Positions 1 through 7,674 of a DNA stretch of 26,540 nt are shown one piece after another. Positions within the stretch are counted from its first letter, which is position 1, and each line of letters opens with the position of its first letter. Position numbers and translations under genes: made by a program. The notes beneath the pieces are model-generated. The model did no database searches, was not told the origin of the DNA, and saw nothing but the letters and a program-made list of their open reading frames with translations. Source of the stretch: Sandaracinus sp. (GTDB taxonomy: Bacteria; Myxococcota_A; Polyangia; Polyangiales; Houyiibacteriaceae). The stretch is from NCBI GenBank assembly GCA_020633125.1, contig JACKEH010000060.1, positions 1 through 26,540 of the forward strand, written 5' to 3'.

Positions 1-220
1 AGAGGTAGCTGCCGAGCCCCATCGCGAAGAGGTAGGTGCCGATGGTGGTCGAGAACTGCGTGACGCTGTCGCCGAGCACGTAGCTGGCGACGGTGCCCGC
101 CAGCAGCTCGTAGACGAGGCCGGAGGTCGCGATCACCAACACCGTCACGAAGAGCAACGTGGTGGCGCCGCGGCCGAGCGCGGCGGGCTCGGCGGGCTCG
201 GAGGTCGGGCTCTCGTCCAT
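1..220 (-). CDS. Membrane spermidine-synthase-like protein, N-terminal fragment
   Basis: Only the first 73 codons lie in the window; the rest is beyond the left edge. The ATG at 220 opens a short polar, acidic leader and then a hydrophobic helix followed by GLVYELLAGTVASYVLGD and a second hydrophobic stretch with GTYLFAMGLGSYL. This N-terminus is typical of the large bacterial proteins in which several membrane helices precede a spermidine-synthase-type aminopropyltransferase domain. The catalytic domain is not visible, so enzyme activity is inferred from the family. It is the last visible gene of a minus-strand operon and lies 58 bp after a DUF350 gene, a pairing seen in many bacteria. I see no clear Shine-Dalgarno sequence; the leader residues before the first helix suit this start. 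Confidence 0.8.
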   Translation of the reverse strand, partial: MDESPTSEPAEPAALGRGATTLLFVTVLVIATSGLVYELLAGTVASYVLGDSVTQFSTTIGTYLFAMGLGSYL

Positions 221-278
221 CAGGTGCTCGCGGCGCGCGGATCGTTCCGCATCGCGTCTCGTCGCGGCGCGCGCACGC

Positions 279-503
279 TCAGCCCTGGATCGCGGCGGCG
301 ACGATGATCGCGACGCCGATGATCACGGAGCCGATCACGATGCCGAGCGCGGTGTTCTGGTCCTCCTCGATCTCCTTGCGGACCGAGAAGGGCGCGACCT
401 TCGTGATGAGGAAGAACGCGAGCGCGAAGAACACGATCCCGATCGAGCTGAAGAGGATCGCTTGAAGCGCGGCGCCTCCGACTGAGTCCCAGTTCACGTT
501 CAC
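279..503 (-). CDS. DUF350 family small membrane protein
   Basis: This 74-residue protein has two hydrophobic helices (about residues 14-34 and 51-72) joined by a charged segment, VRKEIEEDQNTALG. The Glu-x-x-Asn-x-Ala pattern before the second helix is the hallmark of DUF350 (PF03994). Family members have one or more copies of this unit; this one has a single copy. Biochemical function is unknown for the family. The start is a GTG at 503, with another in-frame GTG at 497, so the exact N-terminus is uncertain by two residues. It follows the unrecognised membrane protein by 34 bp and precedes the spermidine-synthase-like gene, suggesting an inner-membrane module, possibly linked to polyamines (inference). 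Confidence 0.85.
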   Translation of the reverse strand: MNVNWDSVGGAALQAILFSSIGIVFFALAFFLITKVAPFSVRKEIEEDQNTALGIVIGSVIIGVAIIVAAAIQG

Positions 504-537
504 GACGCGAGGTTCTACACCGGACCGGGGGGTGGCG

Positions 538-1041
538 TCACGGGCGACGCCGTCGATGCGCGCGAGCGGTGCGCCAGACGACGGGTGCGAGCACCAAGAT
601 CGCAGCCAGAATCGTCAGTGAATGCGGCACGCCGCCGCTGGTGACGCGCAGCGTCGCGTCGCCCTCGCCGCTCCCCGTCGCGCGGACGCGATAGTGGCCC
701 GGCTCCACCGACGAGAAGCGCACGGAGTCACCGACGTCGACTTCCTGCTCACGCACGCCGTCGTCTTCGTCACGGATCAAGGAGACGAGGACGGCGCCAC
801 GTCCTGCGGTGGACACCGTGAGTGTCTGGCGCGTCGCCAGCTCGAAGGGCTCGGAGAAGCGGACGTGGCGCGCGAGCGCCTCTTCTTCGAGCGGCGCGCC
901 CGGCGTGAGCGCGACCGTGAACGAGCCGTGGTCTCGTGGCGTTCCACCGAGCAGGAACGACACGGCGGTGAGGGCGGTGAGCAAGCCGAGCGCGACGAGC
1001 CAGCTGCGGCGCAGGTCGCCGCTCTCGTCCGCGCCGGTCAA
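538..1041 (-). CDS. Two-helix membrane protein of unknown function
   Basis: I do not recognise a named family. The 167-residue product has a polar N-terminus, a hydrophobic helix near residues 14-33, about 100 residues of predicted beta-rich extracytoplasmic sequence, a second helix near residues 139-158 and an Arg/His-rich tail that should stay in the cytoplasm. Membrane proteins with a small extracytoplasmic beta domain occur beside DUF350 and spermidine-synthase-like genes in other myxobacteria, and this may be a divergent example (inference). The best start is TTG at 1041: the SurA-like gene's stop lies one base upstream, so translation may restart by coupling. No good ATG lies upstream of the first helix. 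No ribosome binding site is evident. Confidence 0.7.
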   Translation of the reverse strand: MTGADESGDLRRSWLVALGLLTALTAVSFLLGGTPRDHGSFTVALTPGAPLEEEALARHVRFSEPFELATRQTLTVSTAGRGAVLVSLIRDEDDGVREQEVDVGDSVRFSSVEPGHYRVRATGSGEGDATLRVTSGGVPHSLTILAAILVLAPVVWRTARAHRRRRP

Positions 1042-1042
1042 C

Positions 1043-1987
1043 TCAGAGCAGCTTCTCGACGATCGCGCCGCGGCGAAGCTCTTCGAGGAAGAGGCGCTCC
1101 TGGCGCTCCATCGCGCGGCCCATCATCTCTTGGTAGATCTGGTCGCGCATCTGCTCGAAGGGCGGAACGCTGGCGTCGCCGCGCTCCCGCTCGTGCAGCA
1201 AGAAGACGTGAAAGCCCGAGGGGCCTCGGACGGGGTCACTGATCTCGCCGGGCTGCAGCGCGAGCAGCACCTCTTCGAGCGCTTCGGGCAGGTCGCCCTG
1301 ACGAAGCCAGCCGAGGTCACCGCCGCCGACCTCGTCGACGAAGTCTTCGAAGCTCTCTGCGGTGATCTCGCCGTGAATCTCGTCGGCGTGCCCGCGCGCC
1401 TCGGCGACCTCGGTGGCGGTCGCGTCTTCGGCGACGGGGACGAGCACGTGCGAGGTGCGGAAGCGGAGCGCGCGGTTCGCGCGGCGGGTGCGCTGGTCGT
1501 AGACGCGGCGCACGTCCTCTTCGGTGATGTTCACGCGACCACGGACCCGCTCGTTGAGGAGGCGGTAGCGGAGGAGCTGTCGGCGAAGGTCCGAGCGGTA
1601 CTCGGCCTGCGAGTAGCCTTGCTGTGCGACGACCTCCCAGAACTCCGACTCTTCGAGCCCGTTCTGGCGCACCACGTTCATCACGGCGCGGTCGACGTCG
1701 GCGGACGAGACACGAATCTGCTGCCGCTGCGCGGCGCGCTCGACGAGCTCTTCGTTGATGAGCTGATCGAGGAGCTCGTCGTAGAGCTGGCGCAGCGCGG
1801 CCAGGCGCTGCAGCTCGGGGACCTCCATCAGGCGCGGCAAGAAAGGCATCGCGCGTTTGCGGAGGTCGGAGAGAAAGATGGCTTCGTCGTCGACGGTCGC
1901 GACGACACGCTCGACCACGTCGGCGCGGGCGCCATCGCGCGCGAGGGTCGCGCCGAGGATCGCGAAGACGAGGAGTGCGCGCTTCAT
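1043..1987 (-). CDS. SurA-like periplasmic chaperone / parvulin peptidyl-prolyl isomerase
   Basis: The 314-residue protein begins with a signal peptide (about residues 1-22, ending near ARA). A SurA_N-type helical chaperone region follows: VERVVATVDDEAIFLSDL near the start, then YDELLDQLINEELV. One parvulin rotamase domain lies at about residues 175-275, containing RTSHVLV, GGGDLGWLRQGDLP, LQPGEISDPVRGPSGFHVFLL. E. coli SurA has two rotamase domains; a single one is common elsewhere. It should help outer-membrane or periplasmic proteins fold. Its ATG overlaps the stop of the upstream PPIase lipoprotein by 4 bp (ATGA), so the two are translationally coupled and probably act on shared clients. 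Confidence 0.9.
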   Translation of the reverse strand: MKRALLVFAILGATLARDGARADVVERVVATVDDEAIFLSDLRKRAMPFLPRLMEVPELQRLAALRQLYDELLDQLINEELVERAAQRQQIRVSSADVDRAVMNVVRQNGLEESEFWEVVAQQGYSQAEYRSDLRRQLLRYRLLNERVRGRVNITEEDVRRVYDQRTRRANRALRFRTSHVLVPVAEDATATEVAEARGHADEIHGEITAESFEDFVDEVGGGDLGWLRQGDLPEALEEVLLALQPGEISDPVRGPSGFHVFLLHERERGDASVPPFEQMRDQIYQEMMGRAMERQERLFLEELRRGAIVEKLL

Positions 1988-3063
1988 TCTTCGGTCCCCT
2001 CGGCGTCCGCGCCCTCTTCGCCCTCGGCCTCTTCGCCCTCGGGAGGCTCGAGCGCGTCGGCCGGCGTGTTGTCCGTGGGCAGCGGCGCCGGCGCGTTCAG
2101 GTCGATCTGCACCGACTCGAGGGCGGCGACGTTTTCGTTCACGCTCGCCTCACGACGAAGGCGTGCGACGAGGTCGTCGACCGCGGCCTCGCGACGCTCG
2201 CGCCAGAGGCGGTTCTGAATGGGGCGGCGGGACTCGTCGAGCGTGCGGCTGAGCGCGGCGCGGCGGCCCGTGAGCTTCACGACGTGAAAGCCTCCGCCGG
2301 CGGCGACGAGGCTGGGGTGCACACCACCGATGTCGGAGATCGAGAACGCCGCTTCGGCGACCTCGCGCGCGATCGCTTCCGCGTCCTCGCGGGTTCCGTC
2401 ACGCGAGAAGAAACGGAGGTCGCCGCGGCGCGAGCCTTGGCTCGTCTCGGGATCCTCGTCGTTCTCTTCGGCGAGGCGACGGAAGAGCAGGATGTCGTCC
2501 GGGCTCGCGAGGATCTGGCGCAAGACGCGGTCCGCCTTCGCGCGGTCGCGCATGAAGATGTGGCTCGCACGCACCTGCTCGGGCTTGTTGAACTCGTCGC
2601 GGTGCGACTCGTAGTAGGCCTCGACGTCGGCGTCGCTGACGCTCGAGAGCGTGACGACGTCTTCGACGCGCTCGCGCAGCAGCTGCTGAATCATCATCTG
2701 CTTGCGGGTGCGCTGGACCTCGGGGCTCTCGTCGAGGCCGCGGCGCTCGGCTTCCTGTGCGAGCAGCTCGAAGCGAACGAGGTTGTCGAGGAACTCCCGG
2801 CGGCGTTCGGGGCTGTTGAAGCGCGCGCGGAGGTAGGGAGATTGCTCGGCCAGCGCTTCGGCGACGTCGCCCGCAGTGATCGTGGTGTCGCCGACACGCG
2901 CGACGACCTCGGCGGCTTGCTCACGAGTCAGGCCGTGACGCGGCCACGGACCGTCGTCCTCGGTGGACGGCGTCGGCGTCGGCGTTTCTTCGGCGTCGTC
3001 TCCACAGCCCGCCCACGAGGCGACGAGCAGAGACGAAAGGAGCAAGAGGGAGAAGCGCTTCAC
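1984..3063 (-). CDS. Parvulin-type peptidyl-prolyl isomerase lipoprotein (PrsA/SurA-like)
   Basis: The 359-residue product starts at a GTG (3063) followed by a signal peptide ending in SWAGC, an acceptable lipobox with Cys as the lipid anchor. A Thr/Pro/Glu-rich linker leads to a SurA_N-like segment (VARVGDTTITAGDVAEAL, LVRFELLAQEAERRGL). A PPIase domain with RASHIFMRD, SRRGDLRFFSRDG and GGFHVVKLTGR follows, then an acidic Glu/Ala/Gly-rich tail. An ATG at 3129 in the same frame would place 22 polar residues before the signal peptide and would lie upstream of the predicted transcript start, so I reject it. The role is extracytoplasmic protein folding. It heads the operon and overlaps the SurA-like gene by 4 bp. 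Confidence 0.9.
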   Translation of the reverse strand: MKRFSLLLLSSLLVASWAGCGDDAEETPTPTPSTEDDGPWPRHGLTREQAAEVVARVGDTTITAGDVAEALAEQSPYLRARFNSPERRREFLDNLVRFELLAQEAERRGLDESPEVQRTRKQMMIQQLLRERVEDVVTLSSVSDADVEAYYESHRDEFNKPEQVRASHIFMRDRAKADRVLRQILASPDDILLFRRLAEENDEDPETSQGSRRGDLRFFSRDGTREDAEAIAREVAEAAFSISDIGGVHPSLVAAGGGFHVVKLTGRRAALSRTLDESRRPIQNRLWRERREAAVDDLVARLRREASVNENVAALESVQIDLNAPAPLPTDNTPADALEPPEGEEAEGEEGADAEGTEE

Positions 3064-3077
3064 GTGATGACCCCGAG

Positions 3078-3094
3078 CCTGGGACGTGCCCAGG
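3078..3094. other. Hairpin in the leader of the PPIase operon
   Basis: A perfect 6-bp inverted repeat (CCTGGG / CCCAGG, loop ACGTG) sits between the predicted transcription start and the GTG start of the lipoprotein gene. It may be a leader stem-loop; no T-run follows, so it is not a terminator. Confidence 0.4.
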
Positions 3095-3100
3095 CACCAG

Positions 3101-3129
3101 CGAGTAGCACGCCCATTTCCCTCCATCAA
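3101..3129 (-). promoter_or_regulatory. Candidate sigma-70 promoter for the PPIase-DUF350 operon
   Basis: Read on the minus strand there is a -35 element TTGATG (3129-3124), a 17-bp spacer and a -10 element TACTCG (3106-3101) preceded by an extended -10 TGC. Transcription would start near 3094, about 30 bases before the GTG start. It lies in the short gap between the response regulator and the lipoprotein gene. The same GTGC-TA arrangement is found in front of moxR, rpsT and the sulfatase-like gene. Confidence 0.5.
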
Positions 3130-3146
3130 CGGCGGAGGAGTGTCCT

Positions 3147-3539
3147 TCAGTCCTCGGCGCGCTTCTCGAGGACGGAGGCGATCTTCTCTTCCAAGTCTTC
3201 GAGATCGAAGGGCTTGTCGAGGAAGTCGTCGGCGCCGTAGAGGGGCGAGGTGAGCTCGTTGAGGCGCTCGCCGATGCCGGTGAGCATCAGGACGCCGGTG
3301 CCGCCGAGGGCGTCGTCTTCGCGGATCGCGCGGCAGACTTCCCAGCCGCTCATGCCCGGCATCATCACGTCGAGGATGACGAGGTCCGGCTTTTCGCGCC
3401 GGGCGACCCGAAGGGCCTCTTCGCCGTCACCGGCCTCCAAGACGGTCGCACCCAGCGACTTCACGTGGCGCGAGACGAGACGAAGGATCTCGAGGTCGTC
3501 GTCCGCACAGAGGACGGTTTTTCCGGCGAGGTCGGCCAT
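3147..3539 (-). CDS. Single-domain response regulator (CheY-like receiver)
   Basis: This 130-residue protein is one complete receiver domain with no output domain. The acidic pocket is D13-D15 (CADDD), the phosphoacceptor is D57 (VILDVMMPGMSG), the switch Thr is T87 (LMLTG) and the conserved Lys is K109 (FLDKPF). It probably carries a phosphate signal to another protein by direct contact; the partner kinase is not in the window. The ATG at 3539 has GGAG 8 bases upstream. The reading frame stays open for another 98 codons, but that part is Arg/Pro-rich and would precede the receiver fold, so it is rejected. The downstream PPIase operon is 83 bp away and has its own candidate promoter. Confidence 0.93.
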   Translation of the reverse strand: MADLAGKTVLCADDDLEILRLVSRHVKSLGATVLEAGDGEEALRVARREKPDLVILDVMMPGMSGWEVCRAIREDDALGGTGVLMLTGIGERLNELTSPLYGADDFLDKPFDLEDLEEKIASVLEKRAED

Positions 3540-4031
3540 GGTTCGCTCCGATTTCCGCGCATCCTCCGGGAGCCGACTCGGCCCTGTCAACGGTTTGAAG
3601 CGGAATCGACCTCGGTTGGCACGAAGCGTGTTCACGAAGTCACGCGATTCCGAGCGGATGCACCGCGTGGCTTTCCAACACGCCGGGAAAATCCGGCCAG
3701 CGCGCTGGGGAACGCGGAAGGGTCGGTGGGAGCGAAGACGATCGCGATGCCGCCGTCGGCGCGAGGGAGTGGCCGCACTCCCCCGCTCGATGGAAGCCGA
3801 AGCACAGGGAGAGTCGGCGGGCGAGAGGGGCACCGCCCCGAGAACCCGAGCGAAGCGAGGCCAGTCGCGGGTGACTCGTGGGGGTCGAGGGGGACGTACG
3901 TCCCCTCGCCTCCGGAGGACCGAAGCCGACCGAACGAAACGAAGCGAAGCGAAGTGCAGTGACGTCGGCGAGGAGAGAGGGGGCTGGGGAGATACCTCCC
4001 CAGAAGTCGGCGCCAGCCGACCAGAAACCCG
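3540..4031. other. Non-coding spacer with a series of hairpins
   Basis: This 490-bp stretch between batE and the response regulator has no convincing gene. Several inverted repeats follow each other. They are GGGAGTG/CACTCCC at 3765-3782 (4-base loop), GGGGC/GCCCC at 3827-3839, a near-perfect palindrome centred on ACGTACGT at about 3887-3907, CCTCCGGAGG at 3909-3918 and CTGGGGAG/CTCCCCAG at 3984-4003 (4-base loop). A short tandem of the pentamer GAAGC with AAACG variants lies at about 3936-3955. No T-run follows the hairpin downstream of batE, so it is not a classical terminator. Part of the spacer resembles the spacer downstream of rpsT. Confidence 0.6.
3561..3590 (-). promoter_or_regulatory. 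Candidate promoter for the response regulator
   Basis: On the minus strand a perfect -35 hexamer TTGACA (3590-3585) is followed after 18 bp by GAGGAT (3566-3561), which matches the -10 consensus only in part. Transcription would start about 15-20 bases before the ATG at 3539, leaving room for the GGAG ribosome binding site. The -35 is strong and the -10 weak. Confidence 0.4.
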
Positions 4032-4793
4032 TCAGTCCACGACGCCGACGTTCTCGCGACGCACCCAACCGCGATGCGCGCCCAACTCGACGAGCACCCA
4101 CTCTTCTTCTTCGCCGAGCAGGTGCACCGCGTCGCCCTCGTGCGCCGCGCCGCGCCGCGCGGTGCGCTCGTCCGGGCCTTCGCGAAGCGCGGCCTCTTCC
4201 GTGACGACGATCGCGCGCCGCCCTTCCTCGAAGACCCGTCGCTTCACGAGGAGCCCGGTGCCGACCGCGACGAAGAGCAGGCTCGTGATCGCCGTGGCGA
4301 TCGCCAAGGCCGCGCGAAGGCGCGGCAGGCGCACCAACGCGACGCCGAGCACGAGCAGCAAGGCTTCGAGCCCGACGAGCAGCCACGACAGAAGCGGTTC
4401 ACCGAAGGGACGGACCAAGACCTCGGCGAATCCGGCGTCGTCCCCCAGGCTCGCGACGCCCTCACGCTCGGCGCGCCGCTCGGCGAGCACCGAGCGGGCG
4501 CTCGCGAGCGCTTGGTTGGCGTCGGCGTCGCTCGGGTCGACCCGCAACGCGCGTTCGAACGCGAGCATCGCCGCGCCGTAGCGGTCGCGCTGCACGTGGG
4601 CGAGGCCGAGATCGTATTCGACGTTCGCATCACGAACGCCCGCCTCGCGAAGCCGTTCCCACGCTGTGATGGCGTCGTCGTAGCGACCTTCGAGGTAGGC
4701 CTCGCGACCTCGCGTGAAGATCGCGTCGAGGTGCTGCGCCGAGACCGGGGCCGCGAAGAGCGCGACGAAGGCGAAAGCCAGTACCCGCTTCAC
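4032..4793 (-). CDS. batE: BatE-like protein: TPR repeats, two membrane helices and SH3b domain
   Basis: The 253-residue protein begins with a signal peptide (to about residue 20, PVSAQ). TPR units follow at about residues 25-95 (AYLEGRYDDAITAWERL, VEYDLGLAHVQRDRYGAAML). There are then two membrane helices (about residues 133-153 and 162-183) and a bacterial SH3-like domain at the C-terminus (VTEEAALREGPD, GDAVHLL, WVLVEL, GWVRRENVGV). This is the Bacteroidetes-type BatE layout. The start is GTG at 4793, overlapping the batD stop by 4 bp (GTGA). The frame is open far upstream inside batD, but that part is Arg-rich and is rejected. It is the last gene of the Bat operon. TPR and SH3b suggest a scaffold or peptidoglycan-facing role (inference). 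Confidence 0.88.
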   Translation of the reverse strand: MKRVLAFAFVALFAAPVSAQHLDAIFTRGREAYLEGRYDDAITAWERLREAGVRDANVEYDLGLAHVQRDRYGAAMLAFERALRVDPSDADANQALASARSVLAERRAEREGVASLGDDAGFAEVLVRPFGEPLLSWLLVGLEALLLVLGVALVRLPRLRAALAIATAITSLLFVAVGTGLLVKRRVFEEGRRAIVVTEEAALREGPDERTARRGAAHEGDAVHLLGEEEEWVLVELGAHRGWVRRENVGVVD

Positions 4794-6679
4794 GAGGCCT
4801 CCGTCGGGGCGAGGGATGCGGACTCGAGCTCCGCGAGCGCGCGCCGCGTGCGCTCGAGGCAATCGCGAATCTCTTCGGGCGCTCCACCGGCGCTCGAGAA
4901 GCGCGCGAAGTCGCAGACCTCCAGCTCGTCGATCACGCGGCGTACGAGATCTTCGTCGAGACCGCGGCGCCGCAGCAGCTTGCGAAGCTCGTCGTGCGTG
5001 AGCGCGCCGACGGGCTCGCCGAGACGCGCTTCGAGCGCGCCCTGTAGACCCACGGCGATCGCCGAGTAGAAGTTTCGGGCGTCCCCCTCGCGTGCGAAGC
5101 GCTCCGCGTCGTCGAGACGACGCTTCGTCTCGCGTCGTTTCACCGTCGCGGCGTCGGGCTTGCGGCCGCGAAGCGCCCGGGCGGTGAGCAGGACCAACCC
5201 GAGCAGCGGCAAGCCGAGCAGGAGGCCCCAGAAGAGCGGCGTCGACGAAGCGGGCGTGGCGGCGCGCGCCAACGAGCTCTCGGTGCGCAGAGGTCCGAAG
5301 GTCGGCGCCGGCGTCTCCGGATCGGGCGTCGTCGTCTCCGGTTCGGTCCGTGCGGGACCGGCGTCGGGCACGTCGGGGGTGATCGTCGCGCCGACTGCGG
5401 TGATGCGAAGCGCGCCGCTCTGCACGGTCTGCGTGGTTTCCGCCGCCGGATCGAAGGTCACGAGGGAGAAGGGCGGAATCTCGAACGTCCCCGCGCGTTG
5501 GGGAACCACGAGCCACTCGAAACGCCGCATGCCGCCGACGCGGTCGCTCGGATGTTGAACCTCGTCGTCGACCCGGGGTTGCAGCACCTGGAGCCCGTCG
5601 ATGTTCGGAAGGTCCAACCGCACGTCGCGCACGTTGCCGTCGCCGCGCACCGTGGCGGTCAGCGTGACCGCGTCGCCGGTACGAACGCTCTCGCGGTCGA
5701 CGGTCGATTCGATCGTGTAGCGCCCGACCACCGCGTTCGGGGTCGGCACCGGCCGCACCGTCACGTTCACCGGCACGCCGGTGCGGCGCATCTCTTGGGG
5801 CGGCTGGAAGAGATCGAAGGTCGAGCCTGCTTGGAACGAGACCTCGGGAGCGCCGATGGTCAGCTCGCCTTCGCGCAGCGGGAACGCAGCCATGTGGAGG
5901 ATGCGGTACACGCGGTAGAGCGCGCCGTTGACGTACTGCGTGTCGCCGTCGAGCGCGCCACCGTCGAGGAGGTCGACCGTCCAGAAGCCATCCGTCGTGG
6001 GCGAGCGTGGGAGCTGCAAGCCCCCTCGAATCGTCGCGCGCGTGTAGAGGAAGACGCTGATCGTGACCTGTTGGCCGACGTAGGGGTTGGCGACGTCGGC
6101 GGTCGTTCGAACGAACGCTTCGGCGTCCGGCGTGTAGCCGTCGACCACCGGGCCTGCGGGGGTCGCAGGTGCGGGCGTCGGATCGGGGCTCGTGGCCGCC
6201 GCCCCACGCACGGTGACGACCACCTCGTTGCTCTGAAACGTGCGGCCCCCGGCACGAACCTCGAGTGGGCCGATCGTGTAGGTGCCCGGCGTCTCCGCCT
6301 GGAGGAGGTACGAGTAGACCGTCGAGGATTGGACGACCTGCTGTTGGTTCCCGAAGCCGAAGCGGAACTGCAGCGGGCGTGAGATCTGACGACTGCGCAC
6401 GGCGAAGCCACGCACGTCCGGCTCGTCGAAGTGGTCGACCTCCGCGCCCGTGACGTCGGCGCGGGCTTGCAAGCGGACCACCTCACCGACGTCGAGCTCG
6501 GTCCGATCGGCGGTGAGGCTCACGGTCGCGCGGGTGGTGCCCATCTGCGCGTGCGCGAGGCTCGACGACGCGAGCACGAGGCCGAGTGCGGCGAGCCACA
6601 CCCGCGCCTTGCCCGCTTCGCGAATCGGGCAGGTACGCCGGTCGACGTCTCGAATGACACCAGGCTCGTGGGGCATCAC
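4790..6679 (-). CDS. batD: BatD, oxygen-tolerance family membrane protein
   Basis: The 629-residue protein has a signal peptide (VWLAALGLVLASSSLAHAQ, ending near residue 45) and a long periplasmic region of Ig-like beta modules. Typical BatD sequence includes SLTADRTELDVGEVVRLQ, GPLEVRAGGRTFQSNEV, YVGQQVTISVFLYTRA and FEWLVVPQRAGTFEIPPFSL. A single helix at about 481-503 follows, then a cytosolic helical tail of about 126 residues. Bat proteins were named from Bacteroides aerotolerance, but their molecular job is unsettled. The start is GTG 6679 or the adjacent ATG 6676; both overlap the batC stop. The cytosolic tail resembles that of the DUF4381-like protein in the same operon. Confidence 0.92.
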   Translation of the reverse strand: MMPHEPGVIRDVDRRTCPIREAGKARVWLAALGLVLASSSLAHAQMGTTRATVSLTADRTELDVGEVVRLQARADVTGAEVDHFDEPDVRGFAVRSRQISRPLQFRFGFGNQQQVVQSSTVYSYLLQAETPGTYTIGPLEVRAGGRTFQSNEVVVTVRGAAATSPDPTPAPATPAGPVVDGYTPDAEAFVRTTADVANPYVGQQVTISVFLYTRATIRGGLQLPRSPTTDGFWTVDLLDGGALDGDTQYVNGALYRVYRILHMAAFPLREGELTIGAPEVSFQAGSTFDLFQPPQEMRRTGVPVNVTVRPVPTPNAVVGRYTIESTVDRESVRTGDAVTLTATVRGDGNVRDVRLDLPNIDGLQVLQPRVDDEVQHPSDRVGGMRRFEWLVVPQRAGTFEIPPFSLVTFDPAAETTQTVQSGALRITAVGATITPDVPDAGPARTEPETTTPDPETPAPTFGPLRTESSLARAATPASSTPLFWGLLLGLPLLGLVLLTARALRGRKPDAATVKRRETKRRLDDAERFAREGDARNFYSAIAVGLQGALEARLGEPVGALTHDELRKLLRRRGLDEDLVRRVIDELEVCDFARFSSAGGAPEEIRDCLERTRRALAELESASLAPTEAS

Positions 6680-7674
6680 CAGTCCCGGCTCGGTTGCCGA
6701 CGTTCACGCGCGGCTCGGGCACGCGCGCGCACACGCTCCAGGCTCTGTTCGTCGTCTTGCAAGGCGTCCAACACACGCTCCACGTGACCGGGCAGGCGTT
6801 GGCCGTTGCCGTCGTCTTCCGTGTCCTGAGGCTGCTGGTCCTGAGGCTGCTGGTCCTGCTGCTGCTGGTCCTGCTGCTGCTGGTCCTGCTGCTGCTGGTC
6901 TTGCTGCTGCTGGTCTTGCTGCTGCTGGTCCTGCTGCTGCTGGTCCTGCTGCTGGTCCTGCTGCTGGTCCTGCTGCTGCTGGTCCTGCTGCTGCTGGTCC
7001 TGCTGCTGTTGGTCCTGCTGCTGTTGGTCCTGCTGTTGGTCCTGCTGCTGGTCCTGCTGCTGTTGGTCCTGCTGGTCCTGCTGGTCCTGCTGGTCCTGCT
7101 GGTCCTGCTGGTCCTGCTGGTCCTGCTGGTCCTGCTGCTGCTGGTCCTGCTGCTCTTGTTGTTCCTGCTCCTGCTGCTCCTGGCGCTCTTGCTCCTCACG
7201 GATGCGCCGGAGCGCGAGCTCCAGGTTCCAAGCCGTTTGCCGATCGCCCGGTCGCAGCCGCAACGAGCGACGGAACGCGTCCACGGCCTCGCGGAACTGC
7301 GCCTGCGCCTGCTGGTGCTCCTCCTGCGTCGCGAAGGTGTCGCCCTCGCGGTAGAAGGCGAGACCGAGGTCGTAGTAGGCGTCCGCGCGCACGTCCCGGT
7401 CGCCGCGCGGATCGGTCGCACGTAGCAACGCCTCGCGCGCCTGCGCGAGGTCGCCCGCCGCGAGCAGAGCGAGCCCACGGTTCAGCTGCACCCCCGCGTC
7501 GCCCGGAAGCGATTGCGCGGCGCGGTCGTACGCCTGCAGTGCACCGTTCGCGTCGTTCGCGCGAAGTCGCTCGTTGCCGCGCTCCACGTCCGAGTTCGTC
7601 GAACGAAACGGTTCCCACGCGAACGCGCTCGAGCCGAGCGCCATCCAGACCATCGCGGTGAATGCCCACTTCAT
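6676..7674 (-). CDS. batC: BatC-like TPR protein with long Gln/Asp repeat
   Basis: The 332-residue product has a signal peptide (MKWAFTAMVWMALGSSAFA) and about 150 residues of TPR repeats (LRANDANGALQAYDRAAQSLP, VQLNRGLALLAAGDLAQAREAL, AFRRSLRLRPGDRQTAWNLEL). A coiled EEQERQEQQEQ stretch leads into more than 100 residues made almost only of Gln and Asp, then a short charged tail containing LPGHVERVLDALQDDEQSL. Position in the operon, TPR content and a Gln/Glu/Asp-rich region with a conserved tail all fit BatC. The ATG at 7674 overlaps the batB stop by 4 bp. The repeat length probably varies between strains (inference). Confidence 0.85.
   Translation of the reverse strand: MKWAFTAMVWMALGSSAFAWEPFRSTNSDVERGNERLRANDANGALQAYDRAAQSLPGDAGVQLNRGLALLAAGDLAQAREALLRATDPRGDRDVRADAYYDLGLAFYREGDTFATQEEHQQAQAQFREAVDAFRRSLRLRPGDRQTAWNLELALRRIREEQERQEQQEQEQQEQQDQQQQDQQDQQDQQDQQDQQDQQDQQDQQQQDQQQDQQQDQQQQDQQQQDQQQQDQQQQDQQQDQQQDQQQQDQQQQDQQQQDQQQQDQQQQDQQQQDQQPQDQQPQDTEDDGNGQRLPGHVERVLDALQDDEQSLERVRARARAARERRQPSRDW
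6826..7186 (-). repeat. Coding microsatellite-like (QQ[Q]D)n tandem repeat
   Basis: On the plus strand the units are CTGCTGGTC, CTGCTGCTGGTC and CTGCTGCTGCTGGTC in varied order, i.e. 9-, 12- and 15-bp units that keep the reading frame. They encode DQQ, DQQQ and DQQQQ blocks of batC. Every step is a multiple of three, so expansion or contraction by slippage keeps the gene open. Confidence 0.9.

Noticed and set aside
3064..3129. Upstream ATG start at 3129 for the PPIase lipoprotein
   Set aside because: It would put 22 polar residues before the signal peptide, and a promoter-like -10 lies downstream of it at 3101-3106.
3540..3833. In-frame upstream extension of the response regulator by 98 codons
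   Set aside because: Composition is not protein-like, and the ATG at 3539 with GGAG starts a complete receiver domain.
3984..4003. Terminator for the bat operon
   Set aside because: The stem is perfect but no T-run follows on the minus strand, so it is listed only as a hairpin in the spacer.
6694..7425. Plus-strand 243-residue Leu/Val-rich reading frame resembling a membrane protein
   Set aside because: It is the antisense reading of the batC Gln/Asp repeat; CTG/GTC repeats read as Leu/Val. batC has signal peptide, TPRs and operon context.
6450..7661. Plus-strand frame with long Ala-Ala-Gly-Pro repeats
   Set aside because: Another frame of the same batC repeat, without a start region or a recognisable domain.
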